The translations under genes were made by a program, and so were the position numbers. Below, in pieces: positions 9,501-17,334 of a stretch of DNA of 64,000 nt (position 1 is its first letter; the number at the start of each line of letters is the position of its first letter). Below the pieces are notes generated by a model, which worked only from the letters and a program-made list of their open reading frames with translations, was not told the origin of the DNA and made no database searches. Source of the stretch: Alphaproteobacteria bacterium (GTDB lineage Bacteria > Pseudomonadota > Alphaproteobacteria > Rickettsiales > UBA1997); NCBI GenBank assembly GCA_021151765.1, contig JAGKWR010000006.1, positions 44,594 through 108,593 on the forward strand. Reading direction: 5' to 3'.

Positions 9501-9614
9501 GGAATTCGTTATCAATATACTAAAAAGAAAGGCGACAAAGAAGCTAATTTTGAAACAAGTAAAGTTTCATCATTCGTTCCGACTACGATTAAAAATCTGT
9601 TTGATTTGATTTAG
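6525..9614 (+). CDS. YhdP-family AsmA-like envelope protein
   Basis: This is a large 1029-residue protein with a basic cytoplasmic N-terminus, one transmembrane helix at about residues 66-90, and a long periplasmic part rich in beta strands. The C-terminus (IPILGNVVGILTGGEGGGV, then FGIRYQYT) is the signature end of the DUF3971/AsmA-2 domain of YhdP. YhdP and its relatives are bridge-like proteins proposed to carry phospholipids from the inner to the outer membrane. E. coli YhdP is somewhat longer (about 1270 residues). No substrate can be inferred here. It starts 24 bases after the receiver-domain gene and is followed by about 120 bases without features. Confidence 0.8.
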   Translation: MFKKRLNHNKKIKREESDFLKGISKEIKEYAKSFEKAVGNKIEGIGSEIGQEVQVVAQEIKKKIGIFYKVAFAVLLTFSIVLSYFIILVSTEPKSFPFVTSEIRDHLKTNYGEKVNFDNAYLSFTKYGTLKVSIKDIKILQESPENDAEKHEIIIPQIDSEFSILNLVTASFTPRKIKVINPEITVEDSIKDQSQDSQTSINQVLIEVLSKMKKEELLTKSFELENAKITYGEQKFWIKKSQVRALVKNDILYVSSTNKFSIGQTAQDLNFNSSCQFNKDNLLKCDVFLVNFRANSIADLHPSLNFLHKIDAVLNFGGSFALDKDRFHNALLTLDSKAGSFFFSEFFGERLFFSDLSLKGEYNYQLGILNLKNIKTNFRMHNDADTTNPSSLSLNTPFEMSLIISNFNDWDNRRSDFDIKLSNAPINELEKLWPVSLSDNGIRDWVISHIKNGIVKDASTKFSLKTVNQVNDLEAIDASINFAGADLNYSDEFPEIKKIDAVAKFDKKGMNIAINAGEVLGSKIYDSKVLIDDFSAAQVVLRILGKSKGSASDSLKHADKSSKFSAEVEKYLNGNSQNNFDIRIPLNDKIELKDCYIAVTSEISKLSNPYVKGDVNAAVKKDVGSDDFVVNIDLTKSELTIKDYNIEKKNGAESQLNLAISFPSTKEINLKNIELWKKESLLIRNKKQTITSKISGEVKAMTSPFNIVAANLKNENFGRNSYKIEYLADLKSSNQKLVLRGQVLDLAAAIQNKFASFSSSGASFRSSSFKINLDNLFLANAKAIKNFAFNLKCQDQLCNSGFLKGSYNKKEQSLSLQISKKNEENFVHIDGQITDIGYMAEALGISNVISGGSANLKLLHSVVDKKPTISGNISFYDSIVIYENPTVKKLATNSLFSKVRDKIFSEDKTIFDSMKIDFAAQNGVIDLQSLVANNYKIGITAKGKIDVANDIYDIKGMIVPGFIINNLFGIGKIPILGNVVGILTGGEGGGVFGIRYQYTKKKGDKEANFETSKVSSFVPTTIKNLFDLI

Positions 9615-9733
9615 ACTATTTAGTTTCAGTGAAGTTCAAATTTTTGATATTAGTCACCTTTACCATCTTGCAAAAAATTGGTTCTTTTAGAAAAATTACG
9701 CAGTTTTTTATTCCTCAATTTTATCAAAAATAA

Positions 9734-11080
9734 ATGAAAAAAGTTAATATTGTTGGTGCAGGATTATCTGGATCGGAAGCGGCTTGGCAATTGGCGTCGC
9801 GTGGTGTTGAAGTTGAGATTTTTGAGATACGTGATGAAAATCGCAAAACTTTTGCGCATCGAACCGCAGATTTTGCTGAGTTGGTTTGTTCTAATTCGCT
9901 GCGTAGTGACGACGTAAAAACCGCAGTTGGATTGTTGCATCAAGAAATGCGCGAGCTGAATTCTTTGATTATGCGTTCTGCCGACGCTAATTGTGTTCCG
10001 GCGGGATCGGCCTTGGCTGTTGATCGCGAAGGATTTTCCAAATTTATCGAAGCCGAATTACTGGCGACTAAAAAAGTAAAAATTTCGCGCCGTGAGATTT
10101 CTGAATTGCCGATTGATTCCAACGAGACTTGGATTATCGCAACTGGCCCGCTGACTTCTGATGCTTTGGGTAAATCAATTTTGCAAAATTCTGGCGAAGA
10201 GCATTTAGCCTTTTTTGACGCCATCGCGCCGATCATTTACAAAGATTCAATCGACTTTTCCAAAGCGTGGTTTCAGTCGCGCTACGACAAAGGCAACGGC
10301 ACGGATTACATCAACTGTCCGTTGACGCGTGAGCAATATTACGATTTTGTTGATGAACTTATTCGCGCCGAAAAAACTGAGTTCAAAGAATGGGAAAAAG
10401 ACACGCCATATTTTGATGGTTGCTTGCCAATTGAAGTGATGGCTGAGCGCGGAGTTGACACTTTGCGTCACGGCCCGATGAAGCCTGTTGGTTTGACCAA
10501 TCCGCATTTTCCTAAATCGCCAGAAGGCACTAAACACAAAGATCGTCCAGAAAAAGCTTACGCTGTGGTGCAGCTGCGCCAAGATAATAAAATCGGCACG
10601 CTTTACAATATGGTGGGTTTTCAAACCAAAATGAAATATGGCGAGCAGCAGCGTATTTTTAAAAAAATCGTGGGTCTCGAAAACGCTGAATTTGCACGTC
10701 TTGGTGGCATTCATCGTAACACTTTTATTAACTCGCCAAAGTTGCTGGATAATTTTTTACGCTTCAAAAAATCTTCTAATATTTTGTTTTCGGGCCAAGT
10801 TACCGGAGTGGAAGGTTATGTTGAATCAGCGGCGATGGGTTTGCTCGCCGGAATTTTTGTAGCAAGCGATTTTAAAGTGACCACGCCAAATCCTAAAACG
10901 GCGATTGGCGCGTTGTTGAATCATATTACAGTTGGTCACGAAGGTCTTGATTTTCAGCCGATGAATGTAAATTTCGGTTTGTTTGAGAATTTAGAAGAAA
11001 AAACCAAAAAAACTGATCGCAAAGAAGCTTACAGTAAGCGTGCTTTAAGCGAACTGGCGCAATGGAAAACACAATTATGA
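9734..11080 (+). CDS. trmFO: Folate/FAD-dependent tRNA uridine-54 methyltransferase TrmFO
   Basis: The protein starts with a dinucleotide-binding fold (VNIVGAGLSGSEAAWQLA) for FAD and has the family motif ELVCSNSLRS with a conserved Cys near residue 56, and later GGIHRNTFINSP and FSGQVTGVEGYVESAAMG. TrmFO forms ribothymidine at position 54 of tRNAs using methylenetetrahydrofolate, in place of the SAM-dependent TrmA. The length, 448 residues, is normal. Its stop overlaps the start of the next gene (ATGA at 11077-11080). Confidence 0.96.
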   Translation: MKKVNIVGAGLSGSEAAWQLASRGVEVEIFEIRDENRKTFAHRTADFAELVCSNSLRSDDVKTAVGLLHQEMRELNSLIMRSADANCVPAGSALAVDREGFSKFIEAELLATKKVKISRREISELPIDSNETWIIATGPLTSDALGKSILQNSGEEHLAFFDAIAPIIYKDSIDFSKAWFQSRYDKGNGTDYINCPLTREQYYDFVDELIRAEKTEFKEWEKDTPYFDGCLPIEVMAERGVDTLRHGPMKPVGLTNPHFPKSPEGTKHKDRPEKAYAVVQLRQDNKIGTLYNMVGFQTKMKYGEQQRIFKKIVGLENAEFARLGGIHRNTFINSPKLLDNFLRFKKSSNILFSGQVTGVEGYVESAAMGLLAGIFVASDFKVTTPNPKTAIGALLNHITVGHEGLDFQPMNVNFGLFENLEEKTKKTDRKEAYSKRALSELAQWKTQL

Positions 11081-11769
11081 AAAACAAATATTTACTAATT
11101 TTATTGTCGTTTGTTGTTTTTTCGTGCGACAAAAATTGGAGTTATGAAGGCCGCAACCAGCCGCAATCTTGGGGCGATTTGCAAGAAGATTACAAGTTTT
11201 GTAAAATTGGCTACAACCAATCGCCAATTGATATTACTGAAGAATTTAAGCCAAACGATTTACAATTTTTTTACAAAAAAGCTGATGTCGAAAAAGTTGC
11301 CGATTTACGTTTCGCTAAATTCGAATTTGATAGCCGCGATTATTTGATCAGAACTAAGAAAAAATATTACGTGCGCCGCTTTGAGTTTCACCATCCAAGC
11401 GAGCATTTGATTAACCACGAACCGTCTTCACTGGAAATGCAAATTTATCACAAAAGTGACGATGAACAATGGTTGGTTTTAGCAATTATGTTAGAAGTTG
11501 GGGCTGAAAATAAAAACTTCGAGCAGTTTTTGAAAGTGACCAAAAGCGGTGGACAAATCGATTTAAATAAATTTGTGAACAAACAAGATTTATTGTTTTT
11601 CTACGATGGCTCTCAAACAACGCCGCCATGCCGCGAAGGTGTGAAATGGTATGTGATGAAAACGCCGATTAAAATTTCTAAAGAGCAAATGAACGAAATT
11701 ATTAAATCGACAATTTTCGTAAAATCCAACGCTCGCCCAGTGCAAAAATTCCACCCGGAAAAATATTAG
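11077..11769 (+). CDS. Alpha-carbonic-anhydrase-like lipoprotein with altered zinc site
   Basis: A lipoprotein signal (hydrophobic residues 5-15, lipobox VFSC, Cys17) precedes an alpha-class carbonic anhydrase domain: NWSYEG, QSWGDL, YNQSPIDI, FHHPSEH, GSQTTPPCREGVKW and ARPVQ. The zinc-binding triad is changed. Aligning RFEFHHPSEH with the usual QFHFHxPSE places Glu103 at the first His and keeps His105. LEMQIYH aligned with MEAHFVH places Gln122 at the third His. Such proteins in animals (CARPs) have no hydratase activity, so this is likely non-catalytic or uses another metal site. The start is the ATG overlapping the trmFO stop; an upstream in-frame ATG at 11062 would only add five polar residues before the signal. 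Confidence 0.85.
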   Translation: MKNKYLLILLSFVVFSCDKNWSYEGRNQPQSWGDLQEDYKFCKIGYNQSPIDITEEFKPNDLQFFYKKADVEKVADLRFAKFEFDSRDYLIRTKKKYYVRRFEFHHPSEHLINHEPSSLEMQIYHKSDDEQWLVLAIMLEVGAENKNFEQFLKVTKSGGQIDLNKFVNKQDLLFFYDGSQTTPPCREGVKWYVMKTPIKISKEQMNEIIKSTIFVKSNARPVQKFHPEKY

Positions 11770-11819
11770 AAATACTAACTAACGAGATGTTTTGTTGTGC
11801 TCAACATGACAAAATGACA

Positions 11820-11891
11820 ATGTCATCTTGAGCTATTTCTCGTCATACTGAGCTTTTTCTTGTCATCTTGAGCGAAGCGAAGGATCTCATG
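11820..11891. repeat. Intergenic palindromic repeat, family A (partial copies)
   Basis: Three degenerate copies of a GTCATNCTGAGC motif are followed by CGAAGCGAAGGATCTC. The same words recur at 16463-16545, 50980-51066 and about 58815-58995. Here mainly the left arm is present, repeated in tandem, between the convergent carbonic-anhydrase-like gene and hemN. Confidence 0.7.
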
Positions 11892-11913
11892 ACAAAACCT
11901 CAAACTATTTTCC

Positions 11914-13362
11914 TTATAAAGCTTTCGAGAATTTTTGCTGAACGTTTTGAAAATATTGATCAAAAACGCTGGCGACAATTCTTGAGATTTGGGGTGCGGC
12001 AGTATTGATTTTTATGGTATTATTTTTGAGGCGCAGCAAACCGTCTTGTTTTAAATCCGCCAATATTTTGCTGTTTAGCAAGCTTGTTACTTCTTCTTCC
12101 GTCAGCTCAAACTTCTTCAAATCGACTTCCAAATAACACATAATTTCGTCGATAATTTTTTTACGAATTTTGTCTTCTTCGCTTAGTTCAATGCCTTTGC
12201 TGATAGCGAGATTTTTGCTCATGATTTCTTTTTTATATTGCTCAAAATCACTCGTATTTTGGGCATAACCAAAAGGCAAATAGCTGATTGCGGACGCGCC
12301 AAATCCAAGTAAAATTTCGGCATTATCCGAGCTGTAACCTTGAAAATTACGCTGCAATTTTTCGTCCACAAATGCTTGAAACATCGAATCATTTTTTTTG
12401 ACGAAATGATCTAACCCGATCGGAAAAAATCCGGCTTCTTCCAATTTTTGCGAAGCTTCGCGAAACATCAAAATGCGCTCTTTTTCGTTTGGTAAATCAG
12501 TTTCATTGATCAAACGCATTTGTTTCTTTTTCCACTTCACGTGAGCATAACCAAACAAAGCGATGCGACTTGGATTCATCAACAAGCTGATGTCGATATT
12601 CTTTTTCACCATTTCGACGCTTTGTTTTGGAAGTCCGTAAATCAAATCGAAGTTAATGTTATTGATGCGGTTTTGGCGCAGCATTTTTACGCATTCATAA
12701 ACCACGTCGAAAGATTGTTCGCGGTTAATCGCTTTTTGAACATCTGGGTTAAAATCTTGCACGCCAATGCTGGCGCGGTTTATGCCTTCACGAGCATAGG
12801 TTTTGATTTTCTCTTCGTTAATATTTCGTGGATCAATTTCGATGGCGATTTCAGCATCATCAGTAATTTTGAAATGCTGACGAATTTCCTGCATAATTTC
12901 AGAAAAATCTTGCGGCAGCAAAATTGTTGGCGAGCCGCCACCGAAGTGAATGTGAGAGACTTGCAGATTTTTCTGCGCAACTAAATCGGCAACCAAACGA
13001 AATTCGTCGATTAAAGTGCGGACGTAATTTTCAATGGGAGCGTAGCGTTTGGTGATTGTGGTGAAACAGCCGCAATACCAGCACATTTGCTGGCAAAACG
13101 GAATGTGAAAATAAAGCGAGATGCGTTGATTTTCTGGCAAATTCCTCAGCCAATTTTGATAAGTTTGGCCAGTTACTTTATCCACAAAGTGCGGTGCGGT
13201 TGGATAGCTGGTGTAGCGCGGGTAGTTGCCATCGTATTTGAGCAGCAAATCGACGTTGATCATTCCCGTATGTCCCGTTGACATACGGGAAGGGGATCCC
13301 CGCAAGGCGGGGCGCGACTCGTGTCGCGTTTCCGTATCCCGAAGGGATAAAGGACTAATCAT
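11914..13362 (-). CDS. hemN: Oxygen-independent coproporphyrinogen III oxidase HemN
   Basis: This is a radical-SAM enzyme of haem synthesis that works without oxygen. The cluster motif PFCQQMCWYCGC, the preceding YFHIPF, the GGGSPT SAM loop and the HemN-specific KYDGNYPRYTSYPTAPHF near the N-terminus are all present. The conventional start would be the ATG at 13263 (MINVDLLLKYDG). An in-frame palindromic insertion (13265-13357) adds 33 codons, so the ORF now also opens at 13362, right after the native leader that follows cydX. The flanking AATGAT repeat suggests that the original ATG was duplicated, so either start could be used. Linkage to cydABX fits induction at low oxygen. Confidence 0.93.
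   Translation of the reverse strand: MISPLSLRDTETRHESRPALRGSPSRMSTGHTGMINVDLLLKYDGNYPRYTSYPTAPHFVDKVTGQTYQNWLRNLPENQRISLYFHIPFCQQMCWYCGCFTTITKRYAPIENYVRTLIDEFRLVADLVAQKNLQVSHIHFGGGSPTILLPQDFSEIMQEIRQHFKITDDAEIAIEIDPRNINEEKIKTYAREGINRASIGVQDFNPDVQKAINREQSFDVVYECVKMLRQNRINNINFDLIYGLPKQSVEMVKKNIDISLLMNPSRIALFGYAHVKWKKKQMRLINETDLPNEKERILMFREASQKLEEAGFFPIGLDHFVKKNDSMFQAFVDEKLQRNFQGYSSDNAEILLGFGASAISYLPFGYAQNTSDFEQYKKEIMSKNLAISKGIELSEEDKIRKKIIDEIMCYLEVDLKKFELTEEEVTSLLNSKILADLKQDGLLRLKNNTIKINTAAPQISRIVASVFDQYFQNVQQKFSKAL
13265..13357. mobile_element. Palindromic mini-element inserted at the start of hemN
   Basis: A compact, GC-rich stretch made almost wholly of hairpins: 12-bp arms at 13263-13274/13280-13291, CCCCGC/GCGGGG at 13298-13312, CGCGAC/GTCGCG at 13313-13328, and TATCCC/GGGATA at 13335-13349. 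A 6-bp direct repeat (ATCATT on the plus strand, 13259-13264 and 13358-13363) flanks it, as expected of a target-site duplication. The inserted unit plus one repeat is 99 bp, a multiple of three, and has no stop in the hemN frame. This resembles the protein-coding palindromic elements of Rickettsia in size and behaviour. It differs from the two repeat families elsewhere in the window. Confidence 0.75.
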
Positions 13363-13368
13363 TTTGCT

Positions 13369-13497
13369 CTAATGTTTGCCGCAGGCATTTTTGCAGCCGC
13401 CTTGTTGAGTTTCTTGATTTATTTCATGCCACAAAGCGTTCACAATTCCGAAAGTGACGGCTAAACCAGTTCCTAAAATCCAAGCGAAATACCACAT
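13369..13497 (-). CDS. cydX: Cytochrome bd small subunit CydX
   Basis: A 42-residue protein of one transmembrane helix opening MWYFAWILGTGLAVTFGIVN and followed by ALWHE, which is the CydX/YbgT signature. CydX stabilises the haem centres of cytochrome bd oxidase. The ATG at 13497 is preferred over a longer reading from 13572, whose N-terminal 25 residues are the out-of-frame shadow of the cydB end. The C-terminal tail (GGCKNACGKH) has two cysteines and a histidine, not usual for CydX. It lies 13 bases after cydB and 6 bases before the hemN ORF. Confidence 0.92.
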   Translation of the reverse strand: MWYFAWILGTGLAVTFGIVNALWHEINQETQQGGCKNACGKH

Positions 13498-13510
13498 ATT
13501 CAGTCTCCAA

Positions 13511-14656
13511 TTAGTATAAAAATTTCGAATCTTTCTCGATAGTTTTGTCGTTAACTTTGCCACGCAAAACATAGAAAACCCAAGAAGTGTAAAATAAGAT
13601 CAACGGCACGAATATTAAGGCAGCGATGAACATTACAATCAAAGTGAAGTGACTGCTTGATGCATCCCAAATCATCAAAGAAGAATTAGGATCTAAACTT
13701 GAAGGCAAGATGAACGGGAACAAAGTCAAACCAACGGTGGAAATAATGCCGAAAATTGCGATTGAATGAGAGATAAAAGCTTTGCCGAAGTTTTTAGTGC
13801 GAACAAAAACCAAAGTTAACAATTCACCTAAGAAACCAAGAGCAGGGGCGATTAGCATCCATTTGTGTTCGATGTAATTATCATTCCAGCCACCAACTTC
13901 GCGGATTACTTTTTTGTTTAGTGGATTTGACTCGCCCATAGTTCCAGCGAAATCAACCAATTTGTAAGATTCCAGTGAGTTCACAAAAAGTGCGCCAAGA
14001 GCGAAAAGCACCATGATTAGAATTGGTGAAAAATCTAAGAAACGTAAAGTGCGTTTCAAAATTTTTCCTTCAGTTTTAATGGCTAAGAAGCAAGCGCCGT
14101 GGGTTGAAAGCAAGAGAACGCAAAATACACCGCAAAACAAAGTGAAGGGAGAAAATAAATCGAAGAAACCGATTTTATTTTCGATCACCATGAAATCGTT
14201 AAAGCTGAAAGCAACACCTTGCAAAACGTTGCCAATTGCTACGCCGAAAACTAGGGAGGGAACAAAACCAGAAAGGAATAAACAAAAATCCCAACTTTTG
14301 CGCCAAGTTTTATTGTTAATTTTGCTGCGATAATCAAAGCCAACTGGGCGTAAAATTAATGTGAATAAAACCAACAACATGGCGAAGTAAAAGCCGGAGA
14401 AGCTGACGGCATAAACGTAAGGCCAAGCAGCAAAAATTGCGCCGCCGCCCAATATTAACCAAACTTGGTTGCCGTCCCAAACTGGTCCGACCGAGTTTAA
14501 AACGACGCGACGTTCAATATCTTTTTTAGCAACAAAAGGTAATAAAGTTGCCACGCCCAAATCAAAGCCGTCCATGATGGCAAAGCCGATCAACAAAACG
14601 CCGAGTAGAACCCACCAAATAATTCGTAAAACTTCGTAATTAAAAAATTCTGACAT
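13511..14656 (-). CDS. cydB: Cytochrome bd ubiquinol oxidase subunit II
   Basis: This 381-residue, multi-helix membrane protein opens with a family-typical helix (IIWWVLLGVLLIGFAIMDGF, then DLGVATLLPFV) and carries GPVWDGNQVWLILGGGAIFA, the strongest CydB signature. With CydA it forms the quinol oxidase that reduces oxygen to water without proton pumping and with high oxygen affinity. It lies 12 bases after cydA and 13 bases before cydX, a classical cyd operon. Confidence 0.97.
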   Translation of the reverse strand: MSEFFNYEVLRIIWWVLLGVLLIGFAIMDGFDLGVATLLPFVAKKDIERRVVLNSVGPVWDGNQVWLILGGGAIFAAWPYVYAVSFSGFYFAMLLVLFTLILRPVGFDYRSKINNKTWRKSWDFCLFLSGFVPSLVFGVAIGNVLQGVAFSFNDFMVIENKIGFFDLFSPFTLFCGVFCVLLLSTHGACFLAIKTEGKILKRTLRFLDFSPILIMVLFALGALFVNSLESYKLVDFAGTMGESNPLNKKVIREVGGWNDNYIEHKWMLIAPALGFLGELLTLVFVRTKNFGKAFISHSIAIFGIISTVGLTLFPFILPSSLDPNSSLMIWDASSSHFTLIVMFIAALIFVPLILFYTSWVFYVLRGKVNDKTIEKDSKFLY

Positions 14657-14668
14657 GTTACCTCGTGA

Positions 14669-16207
14669 TTAATGAGTGTTAGATAAAACTTTTTCTGGGC
14701 CCATTTTGGCGAATTTGATCATCAAATATAGATCAACCACCAAAAGTGAGCTGTAGAGAACAACAAATCCGATCAAACTTGCTAAAACTTGAGCGTGCGA
14801 AACCGAAGAAACGCCAAGGAAAGTTGGTAATATTCCTTCAATTACCCAAGGTTGACGACCGCATTCAGCGACAATCCAACCAACTTCGGCCGCAATCCAC
14901 GGCAGTGGTAACGACCATAAACAAATTTTGAGTAACCAAGTTTTATCAAAATTGCGTTTGATGTTCATATGATAGAAAGCAGCGGCGAAAAGCAGGATGA
15001 AGAACATGCCAAGTCCAACCATGATACGGAAAGCGAAGAACAAAGGCGCAACGCGAGGTGCCGTATCAGCAGCAGCTTTTTTGATTTCTTCTGCTGAAGC
15101 ATTTTCAATGTCATCGCGATATTTTTTCAAAAGCAGCGCATAGCCAATATCTTGGAAATTTTCGCGTAAATAAGCTTTGTCGGCTTGTGGATTTTGGCTG
15201 GTTTTGTTGCGTAAATTTTTCAAAACCAAATATTGTGGAAGGCCGTTTTTGATGCGTTCTTCCGATTTTGCGACCAACTCTTTAATTCCCGGAATCTCTT
15301 TGTGAGTTGAGCGCGTAGCAATCAAACCCAAAGCGTACGGAATTTTAACTTCATATTCGTTGGTTTGTTTTTCCTGATTGGGAATGGCAAAAATTGTTAA
15401 ATCTGCAGGCGCTTTTTCAGTTTCCCACATGCCTTCAATGGCGGCGAGTTTCATTTTTTGATTTTCTCCAGCAGCGTAACCACTTTCATCACCCAAAACT
15501 ACAACTGAAAGCGCGGCCATCAAACCAAATGCCGAAGCAACGATTACGGAACGACGAGCAACTTCGATGTTGGTTTTTTTCAGTAAATAATAACAGCTGA
15601 TTGCCAAAACGAACATCGCGCCAGTAACGTATCCGGCGCTGATAGTGTGAACGAATTTTGATTGAGCAACATCGTTGAAAAAGATTTTTTGGAAAGAATC
15701 TAATTCCATACGCATGGTTTCAGCGTTGAATTTGGCGCCAATTGGGTGTTGCATCCAGCCGTTGGCAATTAAGATCCAAAGTGCTGAAAGGTTGGTACCA
15801 ATCGCCATCAACCAAGTAACTAATAAATGTTTAGCTTTCGACATTTTGTCCCAGCCAAAAAGGAAAAGACCGACGAAAGTTGATTCCAAGAAAAACGCCA
15901 TCAAGCCTTCAATTGCTAAAGGAACGCCAAAGATATCGCCGACGTAATGCGAATAATAAGCCCAGTTGGTACCGAATTGAAATTCCATAGTAATTCCGGT
16001 GGCAACGCCCATGGCGAAGTTAATGGCGAAAAGTTTGCCCCAAAAACGTGTGATGTCGCGCCAGATTTGTTTTCCGGTCATGACATAAACACTTTCCATA
16101 ATTCCCAAAAGTACGGCCAGACCAAGAGTTAGCGGTACAAATAAAAAGTGATAAATTGCGGTTGCAGCAAATTGTAAGCGCGAAATTTCGACGAGTCCGA
16201 GATCCAT
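14669..16207 (-). CDS. cydA: Cytochrome bd ubiquinol oxidase subunit I
   Basis: This 512-residue haem-carrying subunit has the b595 ligand His near residue 19 (AIYHFLFVPLTLGL), the b558 ligand His (SKFVHTISAGYV) and the later Met-containing helix (FRIMVGLGMFFIL). The quinol-binding Q-loop follows GENQKMKLAAIEGMWET, which holds the conserved Lys and Glu, and is of the long E. coli type. GRQPWVIEGILPT marks the end of the family core. The gene starts one base after the small upstream membrane protein, suggesting a single transcript for the whole cyd group. Confidence 0.97.
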   Translation of the reverse strand: MDLGLVEISRLQFAATAIYHFLFVPLTLGLAVLLGIMESVYVMTGKQIWRDITRFWGKLFAINFAMGVATGITMEFQFGTNWAYYSHYVGDIFGVPLAIEGLMAFFLESTFVGLFLFGWDKMSKAKHLLVTWLMAIGTNLSALWILIANGWMQHPIGAKFNAETMRMELDSFQKIFFNDVAQSKFVHTISAGYVTGAMFVLAISCYYLLKKTNIEVARRSVIVASAFGLMAALSVVVLGDESGYAAGENQKMKLAAIEGMWETEKAPADLTIFAIPNQEKQTNEYEVKIPYALGLIATRSTHKEIPGIKELVAKSEERIKNGLPQYLVLKNLRNKTSQNPQADKAYLRENFQDIGYALLLKKYRDDIENASAEEIKKAAADTAPRVAPLFFAFRIMVGLGMFFILLFAAAFYHMNIKRNFDKTWLLKICLWSLPLPWIAAEVGWIVAECGRQPWVIEGILPTFLGVSSVSHAQVLASLIGFVVLYSSLLVVDLYLMIKFAKMGPEKVLSNTH

Positions 16208-16208
16208 A

Positions 16209-16424
16209 TTAATTTTGATTGATGATGATAGATTGAATGTGTTGTTGGCGTTCTTCTTTGGTCATTTTGTTATTGAAGAAGGCTAGATAAATTGCGGTTA
16301 GAAGTGCTAATTTTATGCCGAAAAAAATAGTGATTTTGCGATACAAATTACTGCGATTCTTACAACGAAAAAAAATCACCAGATAAATTATATAACCGAG
16401 ATAAAGCGCTAAAATTCCGTACAT
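16209..16424 (-). CDS. Small membrane protein, CydP-like
   Basis: This 71-residue protein has two predicted membrane helices (about 4-20 and 30-50). The second half, RKITIFFGIKLALLTAIYLA followed by FFNNKMTKEERQQHI, resembles CydP, a small protein encoded next to cydAB in other proteobacteria. Position supports this: it is the first gene of the cyd operon and ends one base before cydA. The additional N-terminal helix is not what I expect of CydP, so the assignment is tentative. Confidence 0.55.
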   Translation of the reverse strand: MYGILALYLGYIIYLVIFFRCKNRSNLYRKITIFFGIKLALLTAIYLAFFNNKMTKEERQQHIQSIIINQN

Positions 16425-16462
16425 AAAATTAGTATTAATTTACTATCTTATCCTTCTTTCTT

Positions 16463-16545
16463 TCATACTGAGCAAAGCTAAGGATCTCTTAAGGAAAAAT
16501 TCCGAGAATAAATTCCTGAGATCTTTCGCTTTGATCAGGATGACA
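16463..16545. repeat. Intergenic palindromic repeat, family A (complete copy)
   Basis: The left arm TCATACTGAGCAAAGC (from 16463), continuing into AAGGATCTC, pairs imperfectly with the right arm at 16518-16545 (GAGATC, then GCTTTGATCAGGATGACA). About 30 bases separate the arms. It lies between the cyd operon and ompW, upstream of the former and downstream of the latter. It matches the 51.0-kb copy in arm order and size (83 versus 87 bp). Confidence 0.8.
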
Positions 16546-16589
16546 GGAAAGAGTACTATCGAATTTTGTAAATTTGACAAAATGTCTCA

Positions 16590-17225
16590 CTAGAAGTGGT
16601 AACCAAGACCAACACCAAACAACCAAGGATTTAATCTAACTTTGGCTGTGTACGCATCGTTAACTTGGACGTTGGTGTTCAAATAAATTTTCTTTACGTC
16701 GACGTTTAAACTCCAAGTGTCGTTCAACATGTAATCGAAACCGGCTTGGAAAGCGTAACCAATGTGATTTTGATATTTTACTGAGGTTACTACACTGTTT
16801 GAAGGAGCTTTGCTGTTGTAAAAGATTGTATAGTTTAAACCAGCGCCAGCGTAAGGTCTAAAAGTTCCTTCTGGGTTGAAGTGATATTGTAGAGTTAAAG
16901 TTGGAGGAAGTAATCTAACTGATCCTAAGCTAGTTCCACCACCAAGTGCTGAGCCTTTAAGTTTTACGTCGTTTTGGCTGGTACCAAGAATCAATTCGGC
17001 AGCGATATTTTTAGTAAAAAAGCGGGTAAAATCTAATTCGGGAATTTGGTCAGAACTAGTCGCAACATGTCCTCCTAAGGTTGATACTTTACTGCTTACA
17101 TCTGTTTGAACCTGTACAACTCTGCCACGAACAATCCAATTTTGAGTGTTATCTCCGGCTAATGTAGGTTGAGTTATTGCTGACAAAATAATTGACAGTG
17201 AAGCTAGTTTTAATTTTCCTTTCAT
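16590..17225 (-). CDS. ompW: OmpW-family outer membrane protein
   Basis: A signal peptide (KLKLASLSIILSAITQPTLAG) is followed by an eight-stranded beta-barrel pattern ending in FGVGLGYHF with the terminal aromatic residue required for outer-membrane insertion. Motifs LLPPTLTLQYHF and FRPYAGAGLNYT are typical of OmpW, a small barrel with a hydrophobic channel. The ATG at 17225 was chosen because it places the signal peptide at the start; the frame is open up to 17444 but that part overlaps the divergent regulator. OmpW is an FNR target in enterobacteria, and an FNR-like box lies about 90 bases upstream here. Confidence 0.9.
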   Translation of the reverse strand: MKGKLKLASLSIILSAITQPTLAGDNTQNWIVRGRVVQVQTDVSSKVSTLGGHVATSSDQIPELDFTRFFTKNIAAELILGTSQNDVKLKGSALGGGTSLGSVRLLPPTLTLQYHFNPEGTFRPYAGAGLNYTIFYNSKAPSNSVVTSVKYQNHIGYAFQAGFDYMLNDTWSLNVDVKKIYLNTNVQVNDAYTAKVRLNPWLFGVGLGYHF

Positions 17226-17313
17226 ATTCTTGAATGACTTTGCTTTTTGATTTAGCCCTAAAAAACCACTTTTAGAGACGTTGAGCATTTTGTTTGTCGT
17301 AAGAATTTTGTAA

Positions 17314-17327
17314 TTGATTTGGGTCAA
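17314..17327. promoter_or_regulatory. FNR-type binding site
   Basis: TTGATTTGGGTCAA matches nine of the ten fixed positions of the FNR consensus TTGAT-N4-ATCAA. It lies 7 bases before the ATG of the Crp/Fnr gene, where binding would repress that gene, and about 90 bases before the ompW start, a workable distance for activation. The match to consensus is seen; function is inferred. Confidence 0.6.
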
Positions 17328-17334
17328 GAACTTG

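Noticed and set aside
10247..10714. 155-codon minus-strand ORF in trmFO
   Set aside because: It is a shadow of the strongly conserved trmFO reading frame.
16530..16545. Possible second FNR box (TTGATCAGGATGAC) upstream of the cyd operon
   Set aside because: The second half does not fit ATCAA and the sequence is part of the family A repeat arm.
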